Source: Sedimentitalea sp041224545
Lineage (GTDB): Bacteria; Pseudomonadota; Alphaproteobacteria; Rhodobacterales; Rhodobacteraceae
Reading direction: 5' to 3'
NCBI RefSeq assembly: GCF_041224545.1
Contig: NZ_JBGFGP010000087.1
Span: 1 to 64,000, forward strand
DNA length: 64,000 nt
In this document: positions 8,081 through 15,492 of the stretch, piece by piece
How the letters are laid out: the number at the start of each line of letters is the position of its first letter
How positions within the stretch are numbered: position 1 is the stretch's first letter
Notes under the pieces: model-generated
Told to the model about the DNA's origin: nothing
Seen by the model: only the letters and a program-made list of their open reading frames with translations
Databases searched by the model: none
Made by a program: the position numbers and the translations under genes

Positions 8081-9436
8081 TCAGGCGGCGTCCAGAGCAG
8101 AATGGCGCAGCCAGCCTTGCCAGTCCGCCTTGGCGCGGTCGGTATAGGCCTTGTAACGGTCCTTGCGGCCACGGCGGCCCCCTCTCAGGCCGTCCACGGG
8201 CGGGAACAGGCCGAAATTGACGTTCATCGGCTGAAAGGTTCTGGCATCGGCCCCGCCGGTGATGTGGGTTATCAGCGCCCCGGTTGCGGTTGTCGGGGGC
8301 GGTGGCGCGATATCTTGCCCGAGACATTCGGCGGCGGCCATGCGACCGGCAAGAAGCCCCATCGCGGCACTTTCCACATAGCCCTCGACCCCGGTGATCT
8401 GACCGGCAAATCGGATGTTGGGCCGAGATTTCAGCCGCATGCGGTCATCCAGCAGGCGTGGTGAATTCAGGAAGGTGTTGCGGTGAATGCCGCCAAGCCG
8501 GGCAAAGCGCGCGTTCTGCAGGCCGGGAATCATGCGCAGCACATCGGCCTGTGCGCCGTATTTCATCTTGGTCTGAAAGCCGACGATATTAAACAGCGTT
8601 CCCAGGGCGTTGTCGCGGCGCAACTGCACGACGGCATGGGCCTTGATGTCGGGCTGGTGCGGGTTTGTCAGGCCAACCGGCTTCATCGGACCGTGGCGGA
8701 GGGTTTCGCGGCCGCGTTCGGCCATGACCTCGATGGGCAGACAGCCATCGAAATAACCAGCGGTTTCGCCCTCGTGAAACTCGGTCTTGTCGGCGGCGAG
8801 CAGCGCGTCGATGAAGGCCTCGTACTGATCCTTCGTCATCGGACAGTTGAGATAGGCGGTGCGCTCTTCCTCGGTTTCACCCTTGTCATAGCGCGATTGC
8901 ATCCATGCCTTGGACATGTCGATGCTGTCGAAATAGACGATGGGCGCGATCGCGTCGAAAAACGCCAGGGCTTCGCGCCCGGTTTCGGCCTGTATGGCCG
9001 CGCCAAGTCCCGCCGATGTCAGCGGGCCTGTGGCCAGTATCCAGGTGCCGCTGTCAGGCAGGGCGGTGATCTCTTCGGAACATACCGAGATGCGCGGATG
9101 GGCACGCAGCCGGGCGGTCACGGTTTCCGCGAACGGGTCGCGATCCACGGCGAGCGCGCCGCCGGCGGGCAGCCTGTGCGCATCCGCGGCGGACATGATC
9201 AAACCGTTTGCGGCGCGCATTTCCCAGTGCAGCAATCCCACCGCATTCTGTTCGGAATCATCGGACCTGAAGGAATTGGAACAGACCATTTCCCCGAGAT
9301 TTCCGGTTTTGTGGGCAAAGGTCGCAACCTTGGGTCGCATTTCGTGGATCACCACGTCCACGCCCATTTCGGCCGCTTGCCAGGCTGCTTCGGAACCGGC
9401 CATTCCGCCGCCGACGATATGAATTGTCTCTGTCAT
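8081..9436 (-). CDS. trmFO: tRNA (uracil-5-)-methyltransferase TrmFO, folate-dependent
   Basis: Forms ribothymidine at position 54 of tRNA using methylenetetrahydrofolate and FAD. 451 residues from the start at 9436. The FAD-binding motif IVGGGMAGSEAAWQ is at the N-terminus, with MVCSNSFRSDD, GVEGYVESAAMGLLAGRMAA and a C-terminal GGRRGRKDRYKAYTDRA as family landmarks. A longer start at 9472 would add residues with no recognisable homology, so MTETIHIVGG was chosen. Confidence 0.95.
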   Translation of the reverse strand: MTETIHIVGGGMAGSEAAWQAAEMGVDVVIHEMRPKVATFAHKTGNLGEMVCSNSFRSDDSEQNAVGLLHWEMRAANGLIMSAADAHRLPAGGALAVDRDPFAETVTARLRAHPRISVCSEEITALPDSGTWILATGPLTSAGLGAAIQAETGREALAFFDAIAPIVYFDSIDMSKAWMQSRYDKGETEEERTAYLNCPMTKDQYEAFIDALLAADKTEFHEGETAGYFDGCLPIEVMAERGRETLRHGPMKPVGLTNPHQPDIKAHAVVQLRRDNALGTLFNIVGFQTKMKYGAQADVLRMIPGLQNARFARLGGIHRNTFLNSPRLLDDRMRLKSRPNIRFAGQITGVEGYVESAAMGLLAGRMAAAECLGQDIAPPPPTTATGALITHITGGADARTFQPMNVNFGLFPPVDGLRGGRRGRKDRYKAYTDRAKADWQGWLRHSALDAA

Positions 9437-9705
9437 GACAGGCCATTTAGGGCAGCGGCGCCAGCGGCGCAACGACGGAAGGGTGGTTGTTCAAAGAGCT
9501 TGTGAACGTGTAGGTCGCCGCTGACATTCGTTTAACCGGTGAGAGCCGGTCTGGAGGAACATGCGTGCAGCGGCGACCACTTTTCACAGGCGCCGGATTC
9601 CCGAGAAACCAGAGCCTTGAATAAAATTTGACATAATCTCGTTGTGATTGAAAGCGCCGGGTCAACAAAAGGTAAACTACCCCTGTTCACGCGTTTTCCG
9701 GCGCC

Positions 9706-10491
9706 TTACTGCGCCCAGTCCGGTTTGCGTTTGTCGATGAAGGCGGCAATTCCCTCTTCGGTGTCTCGAATCATCATGTTCTGAACCATCACGTCGCCGC
9801 AATACGCATAGGCCTGTTCCAGCGGTTGTTCGAGTTGTTCGTAGAAGGCGCGTTTTCCGATCGTGACCGCGCTGCCAAGCTTGGTCGCCAGAAGATTTGC
9901 AAGTTCCGTTGTCTCATGCGCCAGTCGATCCGCAGGGACGGACCGGTTGATCAGACCAAGTTCTTCGGCGCGCGGGGCCTCGATGAACTGGCCGGTCGTC
10001 AGCATCTCGAAGGCCTGCTTGCGCGGGATGTTGCGCGAGAGCGCAACCATCGGCGTCGAGCAGAACAGGCCGATATTGACCCCGTTTACCCCGAACCGGG
10101 TATCATCGGCAGCCACAGCCAGATCGCATGTCGCGACCAGCTGGCAGCCCGCCGCCGTGGCGATTCCGTGCACTTGTGCGATCACGGGCTGCGGGAGGGA
10201 GCGGATGCTCAGCATCATCGCGGTGCATCGGTTGAACAGGTCGGCGAAATAGGCGCGACCGCCGTCTTCACTCTGACGTCCGGCGGTCATCTGCTTGAGA
10301 TCATGGCCGGCACAAAACGCCTTGCCTGCGCCCGAGATGACGACAGCACGCACATCTGAATCGTCTCGCAACGCATCGAATTCGGCCTGCAAGGCGGCGA
10401 TCATTTCGTCTGACAGCGCGTTGAGCCGGTCCGGTGCGTTCATCGTCAGATGCGCCACGGCCCCGGTGTCGTTACGTTCCAGTATTGTCAT
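9706..10491 (-). CDS. Enoyl-CoA hydratase/isomerase family protein
   Basis: Crotonase-fold enzyme of 261 residues acting on acyl-CoA thioesters. Oxyanion-hole residues are in AVVISGAGKAFCAGHDLKQM and the second glycine block is HGIATAAGCQLVATCDLAVA. The GVNIGLFCSTPMVALSR segment resembles the ECHDC3 branch, so the precise reaction is uncertain. The start at 10491 has a good gaggg site; the upstream in-frame start at 10530 lacks one. It is divergent from the thioesterase gene (56 bp), which may share its regulation. Confidence 0.85.
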   Translation of the reverse strand: MTILERNDTGAVAHLTMNAPDRLNALSDEMIAALQAEFDALRDDSDVRAVVISGAGKAFCAGHDLKQMTAGRQSEDGGRAYFADLFNRCTAMMLSIRSLPQPVIAQVHGIATAAGCQLVATCDLAVAADDTRFGVNGVNIGLFCSTPMVALSRNIPRKQAFEMLTTGQFIEAPRAEELGLINRSVPADRLAHETTELANLLATKLGSAVTIGKRAFYEQLEQPLEQAYAYCGDVMVQNMMIRDTEEGIAAFIDKRKPDWAQ

Positions 10492-10547
10492 CTTGCCCTC
10501 GCTGACTTTTGCGGCGACGTTAAGCGCCAATCGAGCCGGAGGAAAGC

Positions 10548-10970
10548 ATGGAGCCGAAATTTACCGCGTCAGAGATGATGGAATTCCTGGATCAGGTTTT
10601 TCCGCAGGTCAGGAACGATTTTGCCATCGATCATCTGGATGGGGAAACCGTGACGATGCGGATGAAAATCGACGAGCGTCATCTGCGTCCGGGCGGCACG
10701 GTATCCGGTCCGTCGATGTTCGCGCTGGCGGATGTGACCGCCTATGTGGCGACCATGGCTCCGATCGGTCCGGAGGCGCTGGCGGTGACCACCAACATTT
10801 CGATGGATTTCATGCGCAAGCCCGAGGGAGGGCGTGATCTGATCGCCAAGGGAACGCTGCTCAAACTGGGCAAGGCGCTGTCGGTCACGGATGTGCTGAT
10901 CTATTCGGATGGTGTCGAGAAACCGGTTGCAAGGGCCACGCTGACCTATTCGATCCCGCCAGCGCGTTAG
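10548..10970 (+). CDS. PaaI-like hotdog-fold thioesterase
   Basis: 140-residue acyl-CoA thioesterase of the PaaI/YdiI type. The hotdog signature is visible in HLRPGGTVSGPSMFALADVTAYVATM, followed by the beta strand ALAVTTNISMDFMRKP. It likely hydrolyses an aromatic or medium-chain acyl-CoA; the substrate is not readable. Divergent partner of the enoyl-CoA hydratase family gene. Confidence 0.85.
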   Translation: MEPKFTASEMMEFLDQVFPQVRNDFAIDHLDGETVTMRMKIDERHLRPGGTVSGPSMFALADVTAYVATMAPIGPEALAVTTNISMDFMRKPEGGRDLIAKGTLLKLGKALSVTDVLIYSDGVEKPVARATLTYSIPPAR

Positions 10971-11121
10971 ATTCGTGATTTCCTGCCGCGCGTGAAGCGC
11001 GTTGCGTCGAATGGCGGGTGCCAAACCACGAAATCGTCTGATTTGCCGCGGAAATTTGGGGTATATAAATACCTAATTTATAATACGCTGAAATCATTAT
11101 GCAAATCATGATTTCGGGCGC

Positions 11122-11150
11122 TTGACTGTGGCCTTCCATATCCGTAAACC
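11122..11150 (+). promoter_or_regulatory. Putative sigma-70 promoter of rplM-rpsI
   Basis: TTGACT at 11122-11127, 17-base spacer, TAAACC at 11145-11150. Transcription would begin near 11157, just before the leader hairpin at 11167. The -10 is imperfect, as is common in this group. The 10971-11120 stretch upstream is notably AT-rich. Confidence 0.5.
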
Positions 11151-11166
11151 CCGTCCATCGAATTCG

Positions 11167-11189
11167 GGCGGGTGCGCGTTGCACCCGCC
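11167..11189 (+). promoter_or_regulatory. Perfect 9-bp hairpin in the rplM 5' leader
   Basis: GGCGGGTGC (11167-11175), loop GCGTT, GCACCCGCC (11181-11189), then TTTCAC. It lies 27 bases upstream of the rplM ATG. The short T-run makes it a weak terminator at best. A leader structure for ribosomal-protein autoregulation or attenuation is possible. Confidence 0.55.
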
Positions 11190-11216
11190 TTTCACGTCAA
11201 ACAGGAAACTCCTGCC

Positions 11217-11675
11217 ATGAACACCTTTTCTGCCACACCAGCAGATATCGACAAGAAGTGGGTCCTGATCGACGCCGAGGGCGTTGTTCTGGGTCGTCTT
11301 GCCTCGATCGTCGCCATGCGCCTGCGTGGCAAGCACAAAGCGTCCTTTACTCCGCATATGGACATGGGCGACAACGTCATCATCATCAACGCCGACAAGG
11401 TACAGATCACCGGCAAGAAGCGCGAAGAGCACTTCTACTGGCACACGGGTCATCCCGGTGGCATCAAGAGCCGCACCAAACAGCAGATCCTCGAAGGCGC
11501 GCATCCCGAGCGTGTCGTCATGCAGGCTGTCAAGCGCATGCTGCCCGGTAACCGCCTGAGCCGCAAGCAGATGACCAACCTGCGTGTCTATGCGGGCACT
11601 GAACACCCTCACGAGGCGCAGAGCCCCGAAATTCTGGATGTCAAATCCATGAATAAGAAAAACACCCGGAGCTGA
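11217..11675 (+). CDS. rplM: 50S ribosomal protein L13
   Basis: 152-residue large-subunit protein. Conserved blocks are KWVLIDAEGVVLGRLASIVAMRLRGKHK, GDNVIIINADKVQITGKK and ERVVMQAVKRMLPGNRL. The ATG at 11217 follows an AGGAA site; an upstream in-frame ATG at 11172 falls inside the leader hairpin and was rejected. First gene of the conserved rplM-rpsI operon, with 7 bp to rpsI. Confidence 0.97.
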   Translation: MNTFSATPADIDKKWVLIDAEGVVLGRLASIVAMRLRGKHKASFTPHMDMGDNVIIINADKVQITGKKREEHFYWHTGHPGGIKSRTKQQILEGAHPERVVMQAVKRMLPGNRLSRKQMTNLRVYAGTEHPHEAQSPEILDVKSMNKKNTRS

Positions 11676-11682
11676 TTGAGCC

Positions 11683-12171
11683 ATGGCTGAAGAAATCAAC
11701 ACACTCGAAGACCTGAACCAGGTCGCCGGACTCGAAGCGGCTCCGGAAGTCGAAACCATTTCGCGCGAGCCTGTCCGTGACGATCTGGGCCGTGCTTATG
11801 CCACCGGCAAGCGCAAGGATGCGGTCGCCCGCGTCTGGATCAAGCCCGGTTCCGGCAAGGTTGTCGTGAATGGCAAGGAAATGAAGACCTACTTTGCACG
11901 CCCGGTGCTGCAGATGATCCTGCGCCAGCCGTTCACGGTTGCCGGTGTCGAAGACCAGTTTGATGTCAACGCGACGGTCAAGGGCGGCGGTCTGTCCGGT
12001 CAGGCCGGTGCGGTCAAGCATGGCATCTCCAAGGCGCTGCAACTCTACGATCCCAGCCTGCGCGGCGCGCTCAAGGCGGCCGGGTTCCTGACCCGCGACA
12101 GCCGCGTCGTCGAGCGCAAGAAATACGGCAAGGCCAAGGCGCGCAAGAGCTTCCAGTTCTCCAAACGCTGA
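11683..12171 (+). CDS. rpsI: 30S ribosomal protein S9
   Basis: 162 residues. The S9 core starts at RAYATGKRKDAVARVWIKPGSG and ends with the characteristic basic tail KKYGKAKARKSFQFSKR that reaches the decoding centre. The acidic N-terminal extension of about 35 residues (EEINTLEDLNQVAG) is usual for alphaproteobacterial S9. A terminator follows. Confidence 0.97.
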   Translation: MAEEINTLEDLNQVAGLEAAPEVETISREPVRDDLGRAYATGKRKDAVARVWIKPGSGKVVVNGKEMKTYFARPVLQMILRQPFTVAGVEDQFDVNATVKGGGLSGQAGAVKHGISKALQLYDPSLRGALKAAGFLTRDSRVVERKKYGKAKARKSFQFSKR

Positions 12172-12198
12172 TCGGCACACGCCATATTTTATCTTGCA

Positions 12199-12227
12199 AG
12201 GGTCGCGCGGTTTGCGCGGCCCTTTTT
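12199..12227 (+). terminator. Rho-independent terminator of rplM-rpsI
   Basis: GGGTCGCGC pairs with GCGCGGCCC (one U-G pair) around a GGTTT loop, then five T residues ending at 12227. Confidence 0.88.
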
Positions 12228-12538
12228 CGTGCCGATGCGGGGGGCGCTATAGCGTGCAGGAGCGCCGACGCGCCGGTTCTGCGGGGCGTGAATTGCTACA
12301 TGAACCGGCGGATTCCGCCCCGCGATGATCTGTCGTCGCCGGTTCATGCTGTCCGGATCGTGCACTCCGTGACGAAACTCATCACCTGAACATATCGGCG
12401 TGAGATCGGCGAAGTCGCGAGAAACATTGAACAACGCCGGACATCACGCTGCAAAATCCAGAAAAGACTTTACGAATCCCGAGGCGCCTCGCAGACTTGC
12501 GGTGTTTTGTATAAATTCATTTTCCTGTGGAGGCAGCG
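12228..12538. other. Intergenic region with interleaved inverted repeats
   Basis: No credible gene. It holds a set of repeats at 12271-12348: B'' CGCCGGTTC (12271-12279), A GCGGGGCG (12281-12288), B CATGAACCGGCG (12299-12310), A' CGCCCCGC (12316-12323), B' CGCCGGTTCATG (12337-12348). B pairs perfectly with B' over 12 bp and also with B'' over 9 bp, while A pairs with A' over 8 bp across the same space. The order A-B-A'-B' permits a pseudoknot or mutually exclusive stems. A TATAAA lies at 12510, upstream of the CPBP gene. Confidence 0.6.
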
Positions 12539-13267
12539 ATGCAAGTCGCGTATGCCATCATGTTTTTCATCCTCGTCGGGGTTTCGGAGACCCTCAGACA
12601 TGGCGTGTTCGGGCTGAACCCGGCGGATACGACCACCATCATTTACGGTGCGCTCGCGATTTGTGCCCTGCTGCTGCTGAAAAGTGATCTGATCACGACA
12701 ATTCACCGCCCCGTCGAACCGCTCTATGGAAGCGACCGGCTCAACTGGTCCTGGCGGCGTTCGATGCTGGGCGTATTTCTGATGCCGCTCCTCTGGATCG
12801 TGCCGGTTGCCTATGGCTTTGCGCTGGTGCAACTCGACATTCATCCGATCGCTTCCACAACGGTATTGGAGACTCTGCTGACCCAGGTGCTTCTCGTTGC
12901 GGTTGCCGAGGGATTGTTTTTTCGCGAAGCTGTTGTCAAGGTATTTGGGCGCGAGATCCTGCCGGTCTATCTCATCTCGACGCTGGCGCTTTTCATATTC
13001 TACCTGCCATCCGGCCTGCCGATGGCGATGATCGCCACAGGGTCAGGAATATATTACCTGACGCTGCGCCTGATCGGGACTAACATATGGGTCGTGGCAG
13101 CGTTGCACGGGGTAACATTGATCCTGTTCGGCAAGGTCCTGTCGCTCGGCCTGTCCCAAGAACAATTCTGGCCGTACTCGATATATTTTATGATTGCATC
13201 GGCGGCCCTGTCGTTGCTGGTTTTCATGCTCTTTGCCCCGTCCCCAAGGGAGGCGCGCTATGCCTGA
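12539..13267 (+). CDS. CPBP/CAAX-protease-like membrane protein, degenerate active site
   Basis: 242 residues, about seven hydrophobic segments. The segment AEGLFFREAVVKVFG aligns with CPBP motif 1 (EExxxR), but the second Glu is Gly. The expected motif 2 His (FxxxH) is missing in LFIFYLPSG, and motif 3 keeps its His in AALHGVTLIL. It may therefore be a non-proteolytic CPBP relative. Start 12539 follows a GGAGG site by five bases. The stop overlaps the radical SAM start, so it is the first gene of the peptide-modification locus. In known RiPP loci, CPBP proteins can act in leader removal or immunity; which applies here is inference. Confidence 0.72.
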   Translation: MQVAYAIMFFILVGVSETLRHGVFGLNPADTTTIIYGALAICALLLLKSDLITTIHRPVEPLYGSDRLNWSWRRSMLGVFLMPLLWIVPVAYGFALVQLDIHPIASTTVLETLLTQVLLVAVAEGLFFREAVVKVFGREILPVYLISTLALFIFYLPSGLPMAMIATGSGIYYLTLRLIGTNIWVVAALHGVTLILFGKVLSLGLSQEQFWPYSIYFMIASAALSLLVFMLFAPSPREARYA

Positions 13268-14750
13268 TGGTCAATTTCAGAACGACACGCCGCAAGCGAA
13301 GACGACGCGCCTCAAACCGTCCCGTTACACGATACTGGTGCCGCTCAGGCATGACCGGCATCTGGCCTATAACACCGTGTCGCAATCGTTTTCGATCTGG
13401 GATTCAGAGGACATGGCACTGTGGACCGATCTGGGCCGTGCCGGCTCGATGCCGTTTTCGCCGGTCTTTCGGGGCTTTGTGCAGGGCGGGTACGTGCTCA
13501 ACGCCGATGCGGACGAGCTTGAAATCGTGCGTGACCGCTATAACCGGGTGCGCCAGAACGATGGGCATATGATGCTCACCATCGCGCCGACGCTGTCCTG
13601 CAATTTCGGCTGCCATTACTGCTTCCAGGGTCTCGACAAGCCGCTTACCAGGATGACCCCCAAGGTCCGCACGGCGACCAAGGCTTTTGTCCTCGACCGG
13701 CTGGCGGGCAAGAAGAGCTTTCATATGACCTGGTATGGTGGCGAACCGTTGATGGACCAGGACGCAATCTGGGACATTTCGGCCGAGGCGATCAGCTATT
13801 GTGACGCGCATGGCATCAAATACAGCTCGATGATGATCTCCAACGGCTACAAGATGACCGTGCCGGTGGCAGAGAAACTGCAAAAGGCCCGCGTGTCACG
13901 GGTGCAGATCACCATCGACGGTGACGAAGCGGCGCATGACAGCCGCCGCCACCTGACCAGCGGGCGCGGCACGTTCCAGAAGATCATCGACAACATCAAG
14001 GCAGTGACCGCCCGCAAGCTGCTGACGGTGTCTGTCCGGGTGAATATCGACGGGCAGAACGAACGCGACGCCCGCGCGGTGCTCGACGTGTTGAGCCAGC
14101 ATGGCCTGAACATCAAATCGGGCGTGTCTGTCTATTTTGCGCCGGTGGAAAGCGTGGCGGAAAATGCCGGTGGCTGTGACAGCTGCCTGTCCAAGACGGA
14201 TTACGCGGATGTCGAAAACCGGCTTCAGGCGCTGGCGTTCGAAAAGGGGCTGATGGCGATGCCACGCATGCCGCGTTTTCTCGGGATGTGCACGGCGGTG
14301 AAACCCAACAGCTATGTCGTCGTGCCGAATGGCGACCTGCACAAATGCTGGGACACGGTGATGGATTCCACGCTGCGGGTCGGCAGCGTGATGGGCAACA
14401 CCCGCAAGAAGGACGCGGGAACCGAGGCGATGTGGAACAACTGGTCGCCATTCGAAAACGATGTTTGCGCAAGCTGCAAGCTGCTGCCGTCCTGCGGCGG
14501 GGCCTGTGCCTTCAAATTCGTCCACAATGATTATGCGTCGGGAGAGGCAGGCAAGCTGCCTTGCCCGAGTTTGAAATTCAACATGGCCGAACAACTGTTT
14601 CTTCGTGCAAAGGCGCGGGGCTTTGTCACGGATGAGGACTGGGATCGGAAAAACAGTCCGACGGTCACAGATGATGGATTGCTCACGGGCAACCGGCACA
14701 CGCTGGATTCCGTGGGCGCCGTTCATCACGCGCTCCAGGCGGACGCCTAG
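13260..14750 (+). CDS. Radical SAM/SPASM peptide maturase-like enzyme
   Basis: 496-residue radical SAM enzyme. The first about 100 residues (SRYTILVPLRHDRHLAYNT to GGYVLNADADELEIVRDRY) resemble the N-terminal region of RiPP maturases that often contains a peptide-recognition element. The 4Fe-4S motif is C114-x3-C118-x2-C121 (LSCNFGCHYCFQ), followed by TWYGGEPLMD. The C-terminal SPASM region supplies many Cys: GGCDSC, GMCTAV, HKCWD, VCASCKLLPSCGGAC, PCP, typical of two auxiliary clusters. Such enzymes make thioether, C-C or similar bonds in ribosomal peptides. ATG 13260 overlaps the CPBP stop. The candidate substrate is the 27-codon ORF at 15409. Confidence 0.9.
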   Translation: MPDGQFQNDTPQAKTTRLKPSRYTILVPLRHDRHLAYNTVSQSFSIWDSEDMALWTDLGRAGSMPFSPVFRGFVQGGYVLNADADELEIVRDRYNRVRQNDGHMMLTIAPTLSCNFGCHYCFQGLDKPLTRMTPKVRTATKAFVLDRLAGKKSFHMTWYGGEPLMDQDAIWDISAEAISYCDAHGIKYSSMMISNGYKMTVPVAEKLQKARVSRVQITIDGDEAAHDSRRHLTSGRGTFQKIIDNIKAVTARKLLTVSVRVNIDGQNERDARAVLDVLSQHGLNIKSGVSVYFAPVESVAENAGGCDSCLSKTDYADVENRLQALAFEKGLMAMPRMPRFLGMCTAVKPNSYVVVPNGDLHKCWDTVMDSTLRVGSVMGNTRKKDAGTEAMWNNWSPFENDVCASCKLLPSCGGACAFKFVHNDYASGEAGKLPCPSLKFNMAEQLFLRAKARGFVTDEDWDRKNSPTVTDDGLLTGNRHTLDSVGAVHHALQADA

Positions 14751-14799
14751 GGCGCTCAGGATCAAGGAATGGCGGGTCTGTGCCCGGTTACAGATTCGC

Positions 14800-14830
14800 C
14801 GGGCCGGTAAGACGTGACACTCCCGGCCCG
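14800..14830 (+). other. Intercistronic hairpin in the peptide locus
   Basis: CGGGCCGG (14800-14807) and CCGGCCCG (14823-14830) form a perfect 8-bp stem with a 15-base loop. There is no T-run, so it is not a simple terminator. It lies in the 180-bp gap between the radical SAM gene and the SCP2-like gene, and could stabilise or process the downstream RNA. Confidence 0.45.
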
Positions 14831-14930
14831 TGGGCAGGATCGGCACCGGCCCTGCGCTCTATATCGGATGACATCCGCCACGAAAGGCGCGGAAGACAGG
14901 GTTTACAAGCAGCGAGACAAAGGCTTCACC

Positions 14931-15407
14931 ATGCAGTTCATCGACCAGGCTTCGGGATACGCGGTAAAATCCATGTCGCTGAACAAGGCGATTGCCGCAG
15001 GGCGCGCAACGATCCAGGCCGAGCCGGATGGCGCCAGGATTGCCGCCTGCTTTCGCCCCGCGCTCGATGCCGCGACCGCCTTTGACCGCGATATCAATGA
15101 TCGGCTCAGGTTCAATGCGTTGAGCACGCCGGAAAAGCTTGACCTGATGATCGCCGAACTGCTGCCGCGGTTCTTCCATGCGGAAAATCTGGCGAAGAGC
15201 GGGCGCGACACATGGCATGTGGCGTTCCTGATAGACGGGCGGGTTCGTCGCTCGCTGCTGATCGACGCAGAGGGCGTGCGTGCGGTTGAAAAGCCGCCAA
15301 TTCCTCCGGCGGTCGAGATCGAAACCGATATCATGACGTTGATGGCCATCCTGCGCTCGGTGATTGCGGATTACCACATGAAGAAGCTGAATCCGGAGGC
15401 TCTGTGA
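14931..15407 (+). CDS. SCP2-like small protein in the peptide locus
   Basis: 158 residues from ATG 14931; an ATG at 14868 would extend it by 21. The C-terminal half (TWHVAFLIDGRVRRSLLIDAEG, then PPAVEIETDIMTLMAILRSV) follows the strand pattern of SCP2 sterol-carrier domains, which bind hydrophobic ligands. The resemblance is by pattern only and moderate. The N-terminal half (MQFIDQASGYAVKSMSLNKAI) is unrecognised. It ends two bases before the 27-codon ORF, with its last codons supplying that ORF's ribosome binding site. It might hold or present the peptide, or might itself be the modified substrate. Confidence 0.6.
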   Translation: MQFIDQASGYAVKSMSLNKAIAAGRATIQAEPDGARIAACFRPALDAATAFDRDINDRLRFNALSTPEKLDLMIAELLPRFFHAENLAKSGRDTWHVAFLIDGRVRRSLLIDAEGVRAVEKPPIPPAVEIETDIMTLMAILRSVIADYHMKKLNPEAL

Positions 15408-15408
15408 T

Positions 15409-15492
15409 ATGGATCGTGTTTTTAAAATTGAAAACAGATACTTACCAAATGAACCTCGCGTAAAGCCAAGACCATGCGGGGTAACGTCATGA
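15409..15492 (+). CDS. 27-residue peptide, candidate precursor of the radical SAM locus
   Basis: ORF of 27 codons. GGAGG at 15395-15399 is ideally spaced (9 bases) before ATG 15409, and the TGA overlaps the ATG of the next gene (ATGA), so translation of the two is coupled. The peptide begins MDRVFKIENRY and ends KPRPCGVTS: basic, rich in Pro and Arg, one Cys at position 23. GC is about 40% (34 of 84), far below its neighbours, with rare codons AGA and TTA. No double-Gly leader is present. Position, signal quality and composition suggest a real gene and a candidate modified-peptide precursor. The alternative is a regulatory upstream ORF for the fusion protein. Confidence 0.62.
   Translation: MDRVFKIENRYLPNEPRVKPRPCGVTS

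Noticed and set aside
14814..14930. Upstream start of the SCP2-like gene at 14814
   Set aside because: The added residues come from the intercistronic hairpin region and look like noise. ATG 14931 is preferred, with 14868 as alternative.
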